A stretch of DNA of 37,610 nucleotides from Clostridia bacterium. Its GTDB lineage: Bacteria > Bacillota > Clostridia > Oscillospirales > Acutalibacteraceae. This document shows, in pieces, positions 7,992 through 15,952 of the stretch. The position numbers and the translations under genes were made by a program. A model generated the notes under the pieces. It saw nothing but the letters and a program-made list of their open reading frames with translations, ran no database searches and had not been told where the DNA came from. Location of the stretch: positions 1-37,610 of the forward strand of contig CAAGMR010000013.1 of assembly GCA_900771085.1 (NCBI GenBank). Reading direction: 5' to 3'. The number at the start of each line of letters is the position of its first letter. Within the stretch, counting starts at the first letter, position 1.

Positions 7992-8750
7992 ATGGCAAAA
8001 TTCGTACAGACAGCAGGCAGAGACAACTTAGGTGAACTCGCTCCAAAATTTGCGGAACTGAATGACGACGTTCTTTTCGGAGATATCTGGTCAAGAGATG
8101 ACAGGCTCTCACGCAGAGACAGAAGCTTAATTACAATTGCAGCGCTTTTCTCTGCAGGACTTTTTCCACAGCTTCAGGCTCATATAACAATGGGCAAGGC
8201 ACACGGCATCACAAAGGAAGAGGTGGTTGAGGTTATTACTCAGCTCGCATTCTACTGCGGATGGCCGAAGGCGTGGAGCACATTCCCTATGATTCAGGAG
8301 ATTTATGGCTCCGACAGAACTCCAAATGGCGATGAAAAGGCAAAGCATGAGGCTTCAATGGTATTCCCGATTGGCGAACCAAACGATGCATTTGCTCAGT
8401 TCTTTATCGGTCAGAGTTATCTTGCACCTCTTTCCAATCAGCAGGTTCCAACATATAACGTTACTTTTGAACCGGGCTGCAGAAACAACTGGCATATCCA
8501 CAACGCAAAGAGCGGTGGCGGACAGATGCTCATCTGTGTTGCAGGCCGTGGTTACTATCAGGAGTGGGGAAAAGACCCTGTTGAAATGACTCCGGGTACT
8601 GTAATTAACATTCCTGCAGGCGTTAAGCACTGGCATGGTGCCGCACCTGATTCCTGGTTCTCTCATCTTGCGCTTGAGGTTCCGGGCGAGGAAGGCTCAA
8701 ACGAATGGCTTGAACCTGTAACAGACGACATCTACGGAAAACTTAAATAA
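7992..8750 (+). CDS. Carboxymuconolactone decarboxylase-like and cupin fusion protein
   Basis: This is a two-domain protein of 252 residues. Residues about 15-105 form a carboxymuconolactone decarboxylase/AhpD-type helical domain (RDRSLITIAALFSAG, QLQAHITMGKAHGITKEEVVEV, FYCGWPKAW). It lacks the CxxC of AhpD, so it is not a peroxidase of that kind. Residues about 135-240 form a cupin barrel with metal-binding histidines in WHIH and PAGVKHWHG, plus a Gln in GGGQMLI. Such fusions are common near oxidoreductases in anaerobes, but no natural substrate is established that I can cite. GGAG precedes the ATG by 8 nt. The gene is monocistronic, bounded by rnpB and a strong terminator. Confidence 0.88.
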   Translation: MAKFVQTAGRDNLGELAPKFAELNDDVLFGDIWSRDDRLSRRDRSLITIAALFSAGLFPQLQAHITMGKAHGITKEEVVEVITQLAFYCGWPKAWSTFPMIQEIYGSDRTPNGDEKAKHEASMVFPIGEPNDAFAQFFIGQSYLAPLSNQQVPTYNVTFEPGCRNNWHIHNAKSGGGQMLICVAGRGYYQEWGKDPVEMTPGTVINIPAGVKHWHGAAPDSWFSHLALEVPGEEGSNEWLEPVTDDIYGKLK

Positions 8751-8755
8751 TCGCA

Positions 8756-8790
8756 AAGGACCTGCGTTTTTGCAGGTCCTTTTTCTTTTC
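8756..8790 (+). terminator. Intrinsic terminator after the CMD-cupin gene
   Basis: AAGGACCTGC pairs with GCAGGTCCTT around a 6-nt GTTTTT loop, followed by a T-rich tail (TTTTCTTTT). Confidence 0.93.
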
Positions 8791-8802
8791 CTTGATTGCG
8801 AG

Positions 8803-8811
8803 TGGTATAAA
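8803..8811 (+). promoter_or_regulatory. Extended -10 promoter upstream of recD2
   Basis: TGGTATAAA fits an extended -10 element, and transcription would begin near 8818. If correct, the earliest in-frame TTG at 8792 cannot be the recD2 start. Confidence 0.45.
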
Positions 8812-8848
8812 GTTTAAAATTATCAGAGTGAATTTATTCGGAAAGAAG

Positions 8849-11086
8849 GTGAGTGTTATTTCAGATACTGAGCTTGAAATTCTCTATGGTCTTGCAGAGG
8901 AAATCGTCTTCAGAAAAGAGGAAAACGGTTTTACAATCATGGATATTTCTACCGATGACGGTGAACTTATTACAGTTGTCGGAACCCTGCCGGACATCTC
9001 TGCAGGTGAAGAACTGAAAATATATGGAAAATGGGACACTCACCCGAAGTTCGGAAGACAGTTCCGTGCCGAAGTAGTGGAGAGAAGCATGCCTTCCACC
9101 GTGGCCCAGATGCACAAGTATCTGGCCTCGGGATCTGTGAAGGGCATCGGCCCTTCAACTGCCGCCAAAATCATAGATGCTTTTGGCGAAGATACATTTG
9201 ACATACTCTCGGATCATCCCGAAAGACTGGCACAGATAAAGGGTATATCCCGACAGAAAGCAGATGCCATCTGCAAGGAATTCAAAGAGCAGCTCTCGGT
9301 CCGCGAATTGATGATGACTCTGGAAAACCTCGGCCTTAGCACAACTGAAGCCCTGAACGCATACAAGGTTTTCGGCGACAAGGTCGTTGCGCGGTTTTAC
9401 GAAAACCCGTATATCCTCTGCAACAGCGAGGTTGGCCTCGGCTTCGAGCGTGTGGACTCGATTGCCAATTCTCTGCCGACTGCGCCAAAATCAGACTACA
9501 GAATAAAAGCGGGCATTCTTCACGTTTGCAGACATAACCTCAGCAACGGGCATACATGCCTGCCTCGAGACAAGATGCTCAACCCTGCAGCCGATCTCCT
9601 CGGAACCAATTCCGATACCATAGACATAACTATCGACGACATGACGGAAGAGAACCTTCTGCGTGTCTACAATATAAACGGGAAAGAGTATGTCTTTCTT
9701 CCTTACATGTTTGATGCCGAGTATGACAGCTCACGCCGCATCAGAATGATGACTAAGTTTCCACCTGCGGGAAGAAAGGCTCTCGACAAGGAGATTCTCA
9801 ATGTTGAAAAGCACAATGGCCTTCATTACGAGAAGCTTCAGAGAGAGGCCATTGAAACCGCAGTATCAAAGGGAATTCTCATACTTACCGGTGGACCGGG
9901 TACAGGTAAGACAACTACCGTAAACGGCATACTGGAAATCTTTGAAAACGATGATCTCAAGGTTGTTCTCACTGCACCTACGGGAAGAGCGGCTCAGAGA
10001 ATGAGCGAAATCACCGGCAGGGAAGCATGCACCATTCACAGACTCCTTGAAGCAGAAATCTCAAGCGAAGAGAGAATGACATTCTCAAGAAATGCCCGCA
10101 ACCCTATTGAAGCAGATGCGGTAATTGTCGACGAACTTTCAATGGTTGACTCGGTTTTGTTCTCTGCTCTGCTTGATGCGCTTCCTCTCGGCTGCCGTCT
10201 CATCATGGTGGGAGACACCGATCAGCTTCCGCCTGTCGGAGCGGGTAATGTTCTTCACGACCTTATAGACTCCGAACTTCTGCCGGTCGTTGAACTCAAT
10301 GAAGTGTTCAGACAGGCTCTCATGAGCACAATAGTTACCAATGCCCACAAGGTAGTTGCAGGTGAGATGCCGGACCTCGACATAAAGGACAACGACTTCT
10401 TCCATATGGAGAGGGACGACGCAGCAAGAGTTGCGATGGACATAGTTGACCTTTATAAGAGAAGACTCCCCAAAGCGTATAACTACGAGCCTCAGAGGGA
10501 TATTCAGGTTCTCTGCCCATACAGAAAGGGCGATGTTGGAACCATTAATCTGAACAGACTTCTTCAGGAGGCAGTCAACCCTTATGAAAAGGGTAAAAAC
10601 GAAATAAAGCTTCAGACCAGAACCTTCCGTGAGGGAGACAAGGTCATGCAGATAAAGAACGATTACAATATCGCCTGGACCCGTGGCAAGGAAGAGGGTA
10701 TGGGTATCTTTAACGGAGATGTCGGTATCCTTGAAAGCATTGACAGGGGTAAGGGTATTGTAAAGGTTGACTTTGAAGGAAGGCTTGCGACATACCCGGT
10801 AACAGGTCTTTCAAACCTGGAACTTGCATATGCCATGACTGTTCATAAAAGCCAGGGCAGTGAATTTGAGGCAGTTATTATGCCCGTAATAAATGTGCCT
10901 TATCAGCTCACATACAGAAACCTCTTTTATACGGCCGTGACCAGAGCAAAGTCCAAGATGATTACCATAGGCAGCAGAGATGCTATTGAAGCCATGGTCA
11001 GCAACGATAAAAAAATCAAAAGATATTCCGCCCTCAAATACCTGTTAAAGGAAGAGGATAATGGGATATTCAGTCAGTTACGATGA
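8849..11086 (+). CDS. recD2: ATP-dependent DNA helicase RecD2
   Basis: RecD2 is a 5'-3' superfamily 1B DNA helicase of bacteria without RecBC, acting in DNA repair and replication-fork processing. It has the RecD2-specific N-terminal OB-like region (GLAEEIVFRKEENGFTI), tandem helix-hairpin-helix motifs (GSVKGIGPSTAAKII, RLAQIKGISRQKADAIC), Walker A TGGPGTGKTTT, motif II VDELSMVD, motif III VGDTDQLPPVGAG, and motifs V-VI (AMTVHKSQGSEFEAV, YTAVTRAKS). About 745 residues, near the usual length. The start is uncertain: the frame opens at TTG 8792, with GTGs at 8828 and 8849; I prefer 8849 because of the promoter position and a purine-rich GGAAAGAAG upstream. Its 3' end overlaps comF by 26 nt. Confidence 0.93.
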   Translation: MSVISDTELEILYGLAEEIVFRKEENGFTIMDISTDDGELITVVGTLPDISAGEELKIYGKWDTHPKFGRQFRAEVVERSMPSTVAQMHKYLASGSVKGIGPSTAAKIIDAFGEDTFDILSDHPERLAQIKGISRQKADAICKEFKEQLSVRELMMTLENLGLSTTEALNAYKVFGDKVVARFYENPYILCNSEVGLGFERVDSIANSLPTAPKSDYRIKAGILHVCRHNLSNGHTCLPRDKMLNPAADLLGTNSDTIDITIDDMTEENLLRVYNINGKEYVFLPYMFDAEYDSSRRIRMMTKFPPAGRKALDKEILNVEKHNGLHYEKLQREAIETAVSKGILILTGGPGTGKTTTVNGILEIFENDDLKVVLTAPTGRAAQRMSEITGREACTIHRLLEAEISSEERMTFSRNARNPIEADAVIVDELSMVDSVLFSALLDALPLGCRLIMVGDTDQLPPVGAGNVLHDLIDSELLPVVELNEVFRQALMSTIVTNAHKVVAGEMPDLDIKDNDFFHMERDDAARVAMDIVDLYKRRLPKAYNYEPQRDIQVLCPYRKGDVGTINLNRLLQEAVNPYEKGKNEIKLQTRTFREGDKVMQIKNDYNIAWTRGKEEGMGIFNGDVGILESIDRGKGIVKVDFEGRLATYPVTGLSNLELAYAMTVHKSQGSEFEAVIMPVINVPYQLTYRNLFYTAVTRAKSKMITIGSRDAIEAMVSNDKKIKRYSALKYLLKEEDNGIFSQLR

Positions 11087-11831
11087 TGAACGACGTCCGA
11101 CCCTCGGACGTCGTTTTGTTTCTTTTCTGTACCCGGACAGCTGCGTCTGCTGCGGTACATTACTCGATGCCGGTGAGCAGATATGCGCCGCATGCGCAGA
11201 AAAACTGCAGGAAATAAAGCCTCCATTTTGCCCGTTCTGCTGTGTTTCAGACAGTGACTGCTCCTGCCGCAAAACTCCGCGCGCGTACAGGGCAGCTGTA
11301 GCGCCATACTATTACGAAGCCTCCGCGAGGGAGGCGATACTGCGGATGAAATTCAGTTCGAAAGAGTCAGTGGCTGCATTTTTTGCCGATGCCATGGGAA
11401 AGACGCTTGATGCCAGACTTTTTGGTGTGAAGATTGACATCGTAACCTGTGTGCCGATGTCAAAGGAACGGCTCTCACAGAGAGGTTTTAATCAGAGCAG
11501 AAGTCTTGCGGAAATGCTAATGAGAAACAGGGGTGACTGCTTCCCTCTAAGACACGCAAAGGCGGATTACGGTCTGCTGGTGAAAAATGCCGGCAAGGCG
11601 AGTAACACGCAGCACCTTCTGTCGGGAGCGGGAAGAGCCGCGAATGCCTTTGGCGCCTACGATATCTCAGATGTTGAGAAGATAAAAAACAAGACAATTC
11701 TGCTGGTCGACGACATCATTACTACCGGAGCGACAGTAGGCGAATGTGCGGCAATTCTCAGCCTTGCGGGAGCGAAAGATGTGTATGTCTGCTGTGCCGC
11801 AATGGCAAGAATGAAAAAAACTGACATTTAA
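11061..11831 (+). CDS. comF: ComF family phosphoribosyltransferase-like protein
   Basis: ComF proteins are needed for DNA uptake in competent Bacillus and relatives, probably handling incoming single-stranded DNA at the inner membrane face; many carriers are not known to be competent. The 256-residue product has an N-terminal cysteine cluster likely to bind zinc (CVCC, CAAC, CPFCC, CSC), KFSSKE, VPMSKERLSQRGFNQS and the PRPP-binding loop ILLVDDIITTGATVGEC. The ATG lies inside recD2 behind GGAAGAGG. A perfect hairpin followed by T-rich sequence covers codons about 10-20. The coupling to recD2 suggests a DNA-processing role, but no other com gene is in the window. Confidence 0.9.
   Translation: MGYSVSYDDERRPTLGRRFVSFLYPDSCVCCGTLLDAGEQICAACAEKLQEIKPPFCPFCCVSDSDCSCRKTPRAYRAAVAPYYYEASAREAILRMKFSSKESVAAFFADAMGKTLDARLFGVKIDIVTCVPMSKERLSQRGFNQSRSLAEMLMRNRGDCFPLRHAKADYGLLVKNAGKASNTQHLLSGAGRAANAFGAYDISDVEKIKNKTILLVDDIITTGATVGECAAILSLAGAKDVYVCCAAMARMKKTDI
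11090..11126 (+). terminator. Terminator-like hairpin inside the comF 5' coding region
   Basis: ACGACGTCCGA (11090-11100) pairs perfectly with TCGGACGTCGT (11104-11114) across a 3-nt CCC loop, and TTTTGTTTCTTTT follows. It begins 4 nt after the recD2 stop, exactly where a recD2 terminator would lie, yet it is translated as part of comF. It may attenuate comF. Confidence 0.55.
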
Positions 11832-11857
11832 TTGTTTAAAGATTGTTAATTTTAGGT

Positions 11858-11863
11858 TATACT
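11858..11863 (+). promoter_or_regulatory. Possible -10 box upstream of the mreB-like gene
   Basis: TATACT stands in a T-rich 69-nt gap between comF and the mreB-like gene, with only a weak TTTAAA 17 nt upstream. It is about 38 nt before the TTG start. Offered as a weak candidate. Confidence 0.3.
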
Positions 11864-11900
11864 TTTATGCACAGAAAAAAACGTCGAAGGAGGTGTAACT

Positions 11901-12953
11901 TTGCTGGGTCGCAATATTGGAATTGATCTTGGAACAACTTCAGTCATTACCTATCAGGAAGGCAAGGGCATTATCATGTCTGAACCATCTGTGGTAGCTT
12001 ACAGAAAGACATCCGGAAGAATGATTGCTGTAGGCCATAAGGCACTTGAGATGCTCGGAAGAGAATCCCGTTCCATCGTTGTCGTAAGACCTATGAGAGA
12101 TGGCGTAGTATCAAACTTCTCTGTAGCAGAACAGATGCTCAGGTATTTCCTCAAAAAGGTCTGCAGGAATGAGATATTAAAACCAAATATTATTGTCAGC
12201 ATGCCGGGCACAGTTACCAACCTTGAGAGACGTACAATACTCGATGTAATCACTGCCAGTGGCGCAGGCAGAGCCTGTCTTATGGAAGAGCCTCTTGCTG
12301 CCGCAATCGGAGCGGGCATTGACACAATGCAGCCTTCCGGCGTAATGATAGTCGACCTTGGCGGAGGAACCACCGACGTTGCCGTTATTACAATGGGTTC
12401 CATGGCAGTAGCATCATCAGTGAAAATTGCCGGTAACCTTCTCAATGAGGACATAATGAAATATTGCCGCAGAGAGCGCAATATTCTCATTGGTGAGCTT
12501 ACCGCAGAAGATATAAAGAAGAAGATAGGCAGTGCATATCGCCGCAAGGAACAGATTGCCATGGTTGCAAAGGGAAAGGATTACATCTCCGGTATGCCTC
12601 TGGAATTTGAAATCAATTCCGATGAAGTATACTTTGCAATCCGTGAACATATAAAGGGCATTCTCAATGCCATCCAGAATGTTCTCGAAATGACACCTCC
12701 GGAACTTGCAGGCGACATTATCTCCGAAGGCATAGTACTTACAGGAGGAACAGCGCTTCTCTTCGGACTTGAAAAAGTTATTGAGGACGCAACCGGCATC
12801 AAGGCAAGAGTGGCAGACGATCCTGTAAACTGCGTTGCCAACGGCATTGGTTCCGTTCTTAGCGATATTGATATTCTTTCAAATAATGGCTACCTGTTTA
12901 TGTCACGTGAAGATATTTCAGGTGTAACCAATGAAGAGGAGGATAATTACTGA
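11901..12953 (+). CDS. MreB/Mbl-family rod-shape actin homologue
   Basis: MreB-family proteins form membrane-associated filaments that guide side-wall peptidoglycan synthesis. The 350-residue product has the actin-fold motifs: phosphate 1 (NIGIDLGTTSV), the VVRPMRDGVVSNF segment, NIIVSMPGTVTNLERR, EEPLAAAIGAG, phosphate 2 (IVDLGGGTTDVAVI) and the adenosine motif (GIVLTGGTALLFGL). The start is TTG, with AAGGAGGTG 5 nt upstream; no ATG fits as well. No mreC or mreD follows, so this is an orphan paralogue more like Mbl/MreBH than the operon copy. Its stop overlaps the DUF4364 start by 1 nt, implying coupled translation. Confidence 0.9.
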   Translation: MLGRNIGIDLGTTSVITYQEGKGIIMSEPSVVAYRKTSGRMIAVGHKALEMLGRESRSIVVVRPMRDGVVSNFSVAEQMLRYFLKKVCRNEILKPNIIVSMPGTVTNLERRTILDVITASGAGRACLMEEPLAAAIGAGIDTMQPSGVMIVDLGGGTTDVAVITMGSMAVASSVKIAGNLLNEDIMKYCRRERNILIGELTAEDIKKKIGSAYRRKEQIAMVAKGKDYISGMPLEFEINSDEVYFAIREHIKGILNAIQNVLEMTPPELAGDIISEGIVLTGGTALLFGLEKVIEDATGIKARVADDPVNCVANGIGSVLSDIDILSNNGYLFMSREDISGVTNEEEDNY

Positions 12954-13528
12954 TGTCTGATTTTTCAAATGAGCCTGTCTTTGACGCACTCTATGAAGGC
13001 GTGGCACCGGGCGGACTCAGATCAAAAAGTGATATCCTTCTTCTTATCCTTTACATGCTTAAGACAATGAAGGAGCCGATTTCGAAAAACATGATCGGCG
13101 AGGTTATGCAGTCCCAGGGTATCGCAAACTATTTCGAAGTTATGGGTGCCATCAGCGAACTCATTGATAACGGAAATCTCATTTATCATGAAGAAGACGG
13201 AGAGGAACTTCTCATTCTTACCGAACAGGGAGAAGCCGCAGTAACCGTCGTTGAAGATGACATTCCAAAGACCATAAGAGAAACTGCCGTTAAAACCACA
13301 TGGAAGTTCAAGACACTTGAAAAGAATGCCCGTGAAAACGAGGTAAAGATTGAAAAGGTGGAAGATGGGTATACAATCACATTTTCGCTTTCAAGCGGTT
13401 CATCAAGCCTTATGGAACTTAACATGTATGTTCCGGACAGGGAACAGGCGGAAATACTGAAAAACAACTACATTGAGGATCCCGTAAAACTGTACTCGAC
13501 AATTCTTGCGGCACTCATGGTTGACTAA
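12953..13528 (+). CDS. DUF4364 family protein, winged-helix-like
   Basis: The 191-residue protein fits the DUF4364 family of Clostridia: an N-terminal winged-helix-like half (SKSDILLLILYMLKTMKEPI, then YFEVMGAISELIDNGNLIYH and LTEQGEAAV) and a mixed alpha/beta C-terminal half (VEDGYTITFSLSSG, MELNMYVPDREQAEILKNNY). No enzyme motif is present, and its role is unknown; a regulatory or DNA-binding job is inferred from the fold. The ATG overlaps the mreB-like stop by 1 nt (TGATG), so it is made together with that filament protein. The gene ends at a strong shared terminator. Confidence 0.8.
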   Translation: MSDFSNEPVFDALYEGVAPGGLRSKSDILLLILYMLKTMKEPISKNMIGEVMQSQGIANYFEVMGAISELIDNGNLIYHEEDGEELLILTEQGEAAVTVVEDDIPKTIRETAVKTTWKFKTLEKNARENEVKIEKVEDGYTITFSLSSGSSSLMELNMYVPDREQAEILKNNYIEDPVKLYSTILAALMVD

Positions 13529-13534
13529 AATAAA

Positions 13535-13567
13535 AAGCCTTGCGAATTAATTCGCAAGGCTTAATTT
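13535..13567. terminator. Bidirectional terminator between DUF4364 and pdp genes
   Basis: A perfect 28-nt inverted repeat at 13535-13562 (arms begin AAGCCTTGCGAATT), with A runs on its left and T-rich sequence on its right, lies between two convergent genes and can serve both. Confidence 0.88.
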
Positions 13568-14871
13568 TATGCTTTTATTATTTTGTAGATGAGGTCTTCC
13601 TTTGCAGGCGCTTCATTTGAAATGGTTATGCCGCGTCTTAATACTTCCTCGGCATCACGGATGCTGCTCTGTCTGCCTGTTCTGAGCTCGCAGAGAACAT
13701 CTCCTTCCTCTACATGGTCACCCGGTTTTTTGTGAAGAATTATACCGGCATTGTAGTCAAGTGCGGAATCCTTGCTGAGTCTTCCGGCTCCGAGAATTCG
13801 GCTTGCTTTTCCGATAGCTTCGGTATCCATTGAAGATACGAAGCCCGGACCAAAGGCTTTAACCTCATATTTGTGCCTGCTTGTTTCAAAGCATTCAGGA
13901 TGGTCAACGAGGTTGACGTCGCCAAACTGTGAACGCACAAGCTGACGCATCTTTTCGAGAGCGGCTCCGCTGTCCAGTGCTTCAGTTGCAATTTTCAGGG
14001 ATTCCTCGTAAGGAGAATCAAAGCAGCTTGAATGCATGAGTGCCGCAGTAACCAGACTGAGCTCGCGAAGGTCTTCACTGCCTTCTCCGTTTAATATGTC
14101 GATAGCTTCTATTACTTCAAGAGAGTTGCCGATATTTCTGCCGAGAGGAATATCCATGTTGGATATTAAGGCAGTCATTTTTTTACCAAGGCTTGTGCCT
14201 ATGTCTACCATGATTTCTGCAAGTTCTACTGCATCTTCTCTGGTCTTCATAAATGCACCGCTGCCGTATTTTACATCAACAACGATGTTGCTGCTTCCGC
14301 CGGCAACCTTTTTACTCAAGATGCTGGAAGCGATAAGACCTTTGTTGTCGAGTGTTGCCGTCTCGTCGCGAAGAAGATAAATCTTTCTGTCTGCGGGAGC
14401 AAGCTTTCCGCTCTGGCTTATTACACCGATTCCTATTCTGTTTATCTGTGAGATAAAGAGGGTAGGGTCCATCTCGGTTTTGAAGCCCGGAATGGACTCC
14501 AGCTTATCAACAGTTCCGCCTGTATGGCCAAGGCCTCGGCCTGCCATCTTTACAACCTTGCAGCCTATGGCTGCAGCGATGGGAGCAACAATGAGACTGG
14601 TTTTGTCTCCGACGCCTCCGGTACTGTGCTTGTCTGCGGTTGGCCCGTTAACTGATGATAAATCTACCACATCACCGGAACGGGCGAGAGCCATTGTAAA
14701 TGCAATTGTTTCATCTTTACTCATTCCGCCCATGCAGAAGGCCATAAGCAGAGCTGCAGCCTGAGCATCCGGAACTTTTCCGAGAGTATAGGAGTTGATA
14801 AAGTAACGGATTTCGTCTGATGTCAGTTCGTATCCATCACGTTTTTTATGAATTATGTCGTACATTCTCAT
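13567..14871 (-). CDS. pdp: Pyrimidine-nucleoside phosphorylase
   Basis: The enzyme splits uridine, thymidine or deoxyuridine with phosphate into base and (deoxy)ribose 1-phosphate for nucleoside salvage. At 434 residues it has the family length. The signature KHSTGGVGDKTSLIVAP (from K81) and the phosphate/nucleoside loop MAGRGLGHTGGTVDKLESIP are intact. Lys108 precedes that loop; as I recall, Lys there marks the broad-specificity Bacillus-type enzyme and Met marks thymidine-specific DeoA, so pdp is preferred over deoA. The start at ATG 14871 has only a weak GAGATG ribosome site. It is apparently a single-gene unit ending at the shared terminator. Confidence 0.93.
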   Translation of the reverse strand: MRMYDIIHKKRDGYELTSDEIRYFINSYTLGKVPDAQAAALLMAFCMGGMSKDETIAFTMALARSGDVVDLSSVNGPTADKHSTGGVGDKTSLIVAPIAAAIGCKVVKMAGRGLGHTGGTVDKLESIPGFKTEMDPTLFISQINRIGIGVISQSGKLAPADRKIYLLRDETATLDNKGLIASSILSKKVAGGSSNIVVDVKYGSGAFMKTREDAVELAEIMVDIGTSLGKKMTALISNMDIPLGRNIGNSLEVIEAIDILNGEGSEDLRELSLVTAALMHSSCFDSPYEESLKIATEALDSGAALEKMRQLVRSQFGDVNLVDHPECFETSRHKYEVKAFGPGFVSSMDTEAIGKASRILGAGRLSKDSALDYNAGIILHKKPGDHVEEGDVLCELRTGRQSSIRDAEEVLRRGITISNEAPAKEDLIYKIIKA

Positions 14872-14965
14872 GACTTAACATCTCGATTCGTAAACAATTA
14901 ATTTACTTACTATATATCAGATTTACACAAAAAATGCTAGTACATGTCGAGAATATATGAAGTTT

Positions 14966-15808
14966 TTATACAAAGAGCTTTTTAATTTCATCCATCCTGC
15001 TTACGGCAAGGTCATATCCGTACCGGTAAAGACGGTCAAGCTTTTCAAGATCTGACTCGAGGGATTTGACCTGATACTCTTCTGCCGGCCTGAGAACCAG
15101 AGCCTCTTTGGACTCTTCAAGTTTCTTTACGTATTCTATCTGCTCATTGTACACGTTGTGACGGTTCTTTAAGGCTTCACTTATAGCGGGATACTGTCTT
15201 CTTATAAGGAACGCATCCGCTATTACTGCAGGCTCTAAAGTCTTCACGTAACCTTCAGGCTGGGTGAGAATTATGAGCTGCTTGTGATGACCGTCTTCAT
15301 AAGCTTTCTTTGCAGGTATGGAATCAACTATTCCGCCATCGAAATACTGCTTACCCTTAAAGAAAACGGGAGGGAAGACGATTGGCTGAGCTGTTGTTGC
15401 CTTGAGAATTGTGCATGTAGGTTCGAGTTCCATGCCGTCGAGATATTCAACTTCTGCTGTCACGGCATCGGTGACGGCTGCCTTAACTTCAACTCCTGAA
15501 TTGTAATAGGTATCCCAGTCAAAAGGAAAAAGCTCATTTGGCATATACTCAAAAATGAAATGAACGCCGAAAATGCTTCTGTCAAAAGGGATGTTTCTGA
15601 CCCCAAAATAGCGTGGATCGTTTCTGTATTTCATGAACATGTCATAGTTTCTGCCTCTCTGCTTTGAAACATAAGACACGCCGTCTGTTATACCGGCTGA
15701 TACGCCGATAACATAGGGGAATTCAATATTGTAGTCATTGAGAGCATCCATTATTCCACAGGAAAAAATGGGACGGAAAGTACCGCCTTCTAAAACTAAT
15801 GCAGGCAT
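14966..15808 (-). CDS. Patatin-like phospholipase/acyl hydrolase
   Basis: This is a 280-residue serine hydrolase of the patatin fold, like the bacterial YjjU/RssA types, probably a cytoplasmic lipid acyl hydrolase. The catalytic dyad is visible: Ser37 in GVSAG and Asp157 in FDGGIVDSIP. The oxyanion-hole loop at the start, normally GGGxRG, reads EGGTFRPIF: the Arg stays but the third and last Gly are changed. No signal peptide is present. AAGAGGT on the minus strand supports ATG 15808. It has its own promoter and about 94 nt separate it from pdp, so co-transcription is possible but not required. The substrate is unknown. Confidence 0.87.
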   Translation of the reverse strand: MPALVLEGGTFRPIFSCGIMDALNDYNIEFPYVIGVSAGITDGVSYVSKQRGRNYDMFMKYRNDPRYFGVRNIPFDRSIFGVHFIFEYMPNELFPFDWDTYYNSGVEVKAAVTDAVTAEVEYLDGMELEPTCTILKATTAQPIVFPPVFFKGKQYFDGGIVDSIPAKKAYEDGHHKQLIILTQPEGYVKTLEPAVIADAFLIRRQYPAISEALKNRHNVYNEQIEYVKKLEESKEALVLRPAEEYQVKSLESDLEKLDRLYRYGYDLAVSRMDEIKKLFV

Positions 15809-15844
15809 TTTTTTACCTCTTGTTGAATGAATTGTAACTTCTCT

Positions 15845-15873
15845 ATAATAGTCTATTTTTGAGGCGTTCGCAA
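15845..15873 (-). promoter_or_regulatory. Promoter of the patatin-like gene
   Basis: On the minus strand TTGCGA (15873-15868) and TATTAT (15850-15845) are spaced by 17 nt, and the start would be near 15838, 30 nt before the ATG. Confidence 0.65.
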
Positions 15874-15952
15874 ACTAATAAATAATGGTAAAAACACACC
15901 CCTTATGATAAAATGTAATGTGGAATAAACTGTAACAATAGGAGGGTTTACT

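Noticed and set aside
11116..11129. Moving the comF start downstream of the hairpin
   Set aside because: No ATG, GTG or TTG in frame with a ribosome site lies between the hairpin and the conserved YPDSCVCC segment.
11999..12562. Minus-strand open frame of 187 codons opposite the mreB-like gene, and 16384-16818 opposite hprK
   Set aside because: Codon-bias shadow of strongly conserved genes; Ser/Ile/Thr-rich translations without motifs.
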